Shown here: piece after piece, positions 61,167 to 64,000 of the stretch
Layout of the letters: every line of letters begins with the position of its first letter
Position numbering within the stretch: the first letter of the stretch is position 1
Assembly: GCA_016931995.1 (NCBI GenBank)
Contig: JAFGDS010000017.1
Span: forward strand, 1-64,000
Length of the DNA: 64,000 nt
Direction: 5' to 3'
Origin: Pirellulales bacterium
Lineage (GTDB): Bacteria > Planctomycetota > Planctomycetia > Pirellulales > Thermoguttaceae
The notes under the pieces: generated by a model
The model's input: only the letters and a program-made list of their open reading frames with translations
Told to the model about the DNA's origin: nothing
Databases searched by the model: none
Program-made: the position numbers and the translations under genes

Positions 61167-64000
61167 ATGCTTCGTCGCGCCTGGGTGTTTGGTCTGACGA
61201 CGCTCCTGCTCGCGGCATCCGTCGCTGGCGCCGTTGACGGGCCCGCGGGCCGTTGGCCGGACCAATGGGGCAGCCAACGCGCGCTGGTGCGCGTCGAGCA
61301 GAAGGCAGATGCGGTCCGCGTCCACCTGCCCTGGCGCCGTCCCGACCAGAACCCGCGGCAAAAGGCCGTCCTCGTGGTTGACGCGACGACCGGCAAACAA
61401 CTCCAGAACGTCGTGGCCGTCTCGGTCGGCCGGGAGTCTGGCGATCTGGTCTTCGAGCCGGTTACCGCGCCGGGCGACTACCACGTCTATTACCTGCCGG
61501 CCAAGCCACTGGCGACCGGCAATCCGCACTCCGGCGGCTACGTCGAGCCCAAGGAAACGGCCGACGAGGCGTGGCGAATCCAGGCGGGCGTGGCCGCGGA
61601 CGAACTGGCCGCGAACCGTTGGCGGAAGCTGCCCGAAGCTCGGTTCGTCGAATTCCAGGCGATCCGCGACTTCGATCGGTTCACGGAGATGGAACAGATT
61701 GCGACCCGCGCGGAGACGGACGCCTTGTTGGCCAGATTTCCCGACGAAAAGTACTTATTGTTCGTGGAGGATCGGCAACACCCGATTCGCATGACGAGGG
61801 ACCTGCCGCGGCGTTGGATCGAGCGAGACGGGCTTCGCACGTTAAGGGGACAGGCACACCGGGGTGAGTTCCATGCGTGGCAGGTGGGCGTGTTCGCCGC
61901 CCGGGTGGCGATCGAGGACGTCGAGGTCGCTTTCGAGGACCTTCGGCCCGCCTCCGGCCAGGGCCCCTCGATTCCCGCCTCGGCAATTCGCTGCTTCAAC
62001 CAGGGCGGGGTCGACTGGCAGGGGCATCGGTTCACCAGGACGTTCGACGTTGAGCGGGGGCGTGTGCGGGCGTTGTGGTTTGGCGCGGCGGTGCCGCGCG
62101 ACCTGCCGCCCGGACGCTACGACGGCGCGGTGACGATCGCGCCCAAGGGTATGCCCGCTGGCCGCGTCGAGGTCTCGCTCGACGTGGACGACCAGCTCCT
62201 CGAGGACGGCGGCGACAGCGAGCCGTGGCGCCACGCGCGTCTGCGCTGGCTCGACTCGACGATCGCGCTGGACGACGAGCCCGTCGCGCCGTACCCCCCG
62301 CTTCAGGTGACGGAAAACACGATCGCCTGCCTGGGCCGGCGGGTCTCGCTCGACGAGAACGGCCTTCCCGAATCGGTCCGCAACTACTTTGCCCCCGAGA
62401 TGACCCACCTGGTCGACCGCGCCCGGGAGTTGCTGGCCGCGCCGATCCGATTTGCCGTCCAGCGGGCGGATGGGACGGTCGAGCCGTTTTCGGGCGGGAA
62501 GTTGACCTGGACGATGCGCGGCGACGGCGCCGTGGCGTGGCATGCCGAGAGCACGGTGGACGCGCTGCGCCTTCGTTGCGACGGCCGGATGGAGTTCGAC
62601 GGCTGCGTGGAATACCGGCTCCGGCTCACGGCCGACGAGCCGACCGACGTCAAGGACCTTCGGCTGGAGATCCCGCTGCGGCGCGACGTCGCGCGGTACA
62701 TGATGGGCCTGGGGCGGCCCGGCGGGCTCCGTCCGGCGCGGTTCACGTGGAAGTGGGACCGGGCGAAGCACCAGGACTGCGTCTGGGTGGGCGACGTCAA
62801 CGCCGGCGTGCAATGCCGCCTGTTCGGCGAAAACTACGTCCACCCCCTGATGAATCAATACTACGCCGAGCGGCCTCTCAACCTGCCCCCCGCTTGGTTC
62901 AACGACGGCCAAGGGTCCGTGACGATCGCCGAGGAAGGCCAAGCGGTGGTGCTCCGGGCAAGCGGCGGCCCGCGCTCGCTGGGACCGGGCCAAACACTGC
63001 ACTTCCACTTCCGCCTGCTCCTGACGCCCTTCCGTCCCATCGATCCCGACGGCCACTGGGCCCGGCGCTATTACCACCGCTATCGCTGGCCCAACCGCGG
63101 CGACGACGATCTGCGTCCCGTCGTCCACGGCGGCGCCAATGTCGTGAACATCCACCAGGGCAACCAGCTCAATCCGTACATCAACTACCCCTTCCTCACG
63201 GTCGCCCCCCTGAGCGAGTTTGTCCGCCGGGCGCACGAGCAAGGGCTGCGCGTGAAGATCTACTACACCGTCCGCGAGTTGACCACGCACCTGCCGGAGC
63301 TTTGGGCCCTGCGGAGCCTCGGCGACGAGGTCCTCGCCGGGGGCGACGGCGGCGGCCCCGCCTGGCTCCGCGAACACCTCGTCGACGACTACCGCCCCGC
63401 GTGGTACGACGCTCCCGTCGACGATGCCTCGATTCTCACGGTCGGCATGTCGCGGTGGCACAACTTCTACCTCGAAGGGCTCGACTGGCTCGTTCGCAAC
63501 GTCGAGATCGACGGGCTGTACCTCGACGACGTCGCCTACGACCGGACCGTCATGAAGCGGGTCCGAAAAATCCTGAACCGGGGACGGCCCGATCCTCTGA
63601 TCGATCTGCACTCGTGGAACCACTTCTGCCCCCGCGCCGGCTTTGCCTGCTGCGCGAACCTGTACATGGAAAGCCTGCCCTACGTCGACCGGATCTGGTT
63701 CGGCGAAGGCCGCGACTACAACACCCCGCCCGATTATTGGCTCGTCGAAATTTCCGGCATTCCGTTCGGCGTCATGGGTGAGATGCTCCAAGGGGGCGGC
63801 AACCCGTGGCGCGGCATGGTCTATGGGATGACCAATCGCTGGGGATGGGGCGGCGATCCACGGCCTCTCTGGAGGCTGTGGGACGAGTTCGGGATGGCCG
63901 GCAGCCGGATGATCGGCTACTGGTCGCCCGCCTGTCCGGTCGCGACCGACCAGGAATCGGTCCTGGCCACCGTCTACCACCGCCCGGACAAGACGCTCGT
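61167..64000 (+). CDS. Secreted glycoside-hydrolase-like protein (DUF6067-type), 3' end outside window
   Basis: The frame is open without a stop from ATG 61167 to the window end (944 codons seen). A signal peptide (MLRRAWVFGLTTLLLAASVA) precedes the mature protein. The first half is beta-sandwich-like (WQGHRFTRTFDVERGRVRA, then a two-domain-like region to about residue 600). A TIM-barrel-like region follows: RRAHEQGLRVKIYYTVREL, IDGLYLDDVAYDRTVMKRV and PLIDLHSWNHFC. The YLDDVAYDR strand end probably carries a catalytic or ligand Asp pair. This matches the glycoside-hydrolase-domain (GH123-like/DUF6067) group of planctomycetes. The substrate is unknown. GGGGAGGGGG stands 4-5 bases before the ATG. 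Confidence 0.8.
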   Translation, partial: MLRRAWVFGLTTLLLAASVAGAVDGPAGRWPDQWGSQRALVRVEQKADAVRVHLPWRRPDQNPRQKAVLVVDATTGKQLQNVVAVSVGRESGDLVFEPVTAPGDYHVYYLPAKPLATGNPHSGGYVEPKETADEAWRIQAGVAADELAANRWRKLPEARFVEFQAIRDFDRFTEMEQIATRAETDALLARFPDEKYLLFVEDRQHPIRMTRDLPRRWIERDGLRTLRGQAHRGEFHAWQVGVFAARVAIEDVEVAFEDLRPASGQGPSIPASAIRCFNQGGVDWQGHRFTRTFDVERGRVRALWFGAAVPRDLPPGRYDGAVTIAPKGMPAGRVEVSLDVDDQLLEDGGDSEPWRHARLRWLDSTIALDDEPVAPYPPLQVTENTIACLGRRVSLDENGLPESVRNYFAPEMTHLVDRARELLAAPIRFAVQRADGTVEPFSGGKLTWTMRGDGAVAWHAESTVDALRLRCDGRMEFDGCVEYRLRLTADEPTDVKDLRLEIPLRRDVARYMMGLGRPGGLRPARFTWKWDRAKHQDCVWVGDVNAGVQCRLFGENYVHPLMNQYYAERPLNLPPAWFNDGQGSVTIAEEGQAVVLRASGGPRSLGPGQTLHFHFRLLLTPFRPIDPDGHWARRYYHRYRWPNRGDDDLRPVVHGGANVVNIHQGNQLNPYINYPFLTVAPLSEFVRRAHEQGLRVKIYYTVRELTTHLPELWALRSLGDEVLAGGDGGGPAWLREHLVDDYRPAWYDAPVDDASILTVGMSRWHNFYLEGLDWLVRNVEIDGLYLDDVAYDRTVMKRVRKILNRGRPDPLIDLHSWNHFCPRAGFACCANLYMESLPYVDRIWFGEGRDYNTPPDYWLVEISGIPFGVMGEMLQGGGNPWRGMVYGMTNRWGWGGDPRPLWRLWDEFGMAGSRMIGYWSPACPVATDQESVLATVYHRPDKTL

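Noticed and set aside
61842-63980. Open frame of about 710 codons opposite the glycoside-hydrolase-like gene
   Set aside because: The plus strand has a signal peptide, a strong ribosome site and a TIM-barrel-like pattern; the minus frame does not.

Overview
The window is GC-rich, densely coded bacterial chromosome. The most likely source is a planctomycete of the Pirellulales type. This rests on giant secreted proteins of unknown function, an exosortase-type exopolysaccharide locus, an FHA-GAF-PP2C phosphatase, an ECF sigma factor, and several families of short dispersed palindromes between genes. There is no rRNA or other decisive marker gene, so the taxonomy is inference. Region 1 (1-5.3 kb) holds housekeeping genes: clpS, an M20 dipeptidase, a DUF1844 protein, an exported nitrilase-family protein and pyrG, with palindromic repeats between several of them. 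Region 2 (5.5-17 kb) is a two-gene operon for exported membrane-anchored proteins of 1145 and 2693 residues. They share repeated modules and have no recognised function. Region 3 (17.3-22.2 kb) has a nucleotidyltransferase translationally coupled to a GHMP sugar kinase, then tRNA-Arg(CCT), tRNA-Gln(CTG) with its own terminator, and an FHA-GAF-SpoIIE phosphatase. Region 4 (22.4-55.3 kb) is the main feature: about 22 consecutive genes, all on the minus strand and many overlapping by 4 bases, which together form an exosortase-linked exopolysaccharide locus. Read in the direction of transcription it encodes the exosortase, a Wzc-like tyrosine kinase, a 1515-residue TPR protein, EpsI, the initiating sugar-phosphate transferase, a polysaccharide deacetylase, a glycosyltransferase, a UDP-GlcNAc 2-epimerase fused to a GT2 transferase, an O-antigen-ligase-like protein, a methyltransferase, an aminoglycoside-phosphotransferase-like kinase, a Wzx-type flippase, a hexapeptide acyltransferase, an unknown membrane protein, an asparagine synthetase, a rhamnogalacturonan-lyase-like protein, a UbiA prenyltransferase, a GT39-like membrane transferase, a second asparagine-synthetase-like protein without the glutaminase cysteine, and three more glycosyltransferases. 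The expected product is a lipid-linked repeat unit that is built, modified, flipped, polymerised or ligated, and coupled to exosortase sorting. No outer-membrane export protein and no PEP-CTERM substrate is visible here. Region 5 (55.3-64 kb) starts with a 1.25-kb stretch without a convincing gene, then a divergent ECF sigma factor, two small membrane proteins, an M28 peptidase, a DegT-family sugar aminotransferase and the 5' part of a large secreted glycoside-hydrolase-like gene that runs off the window.
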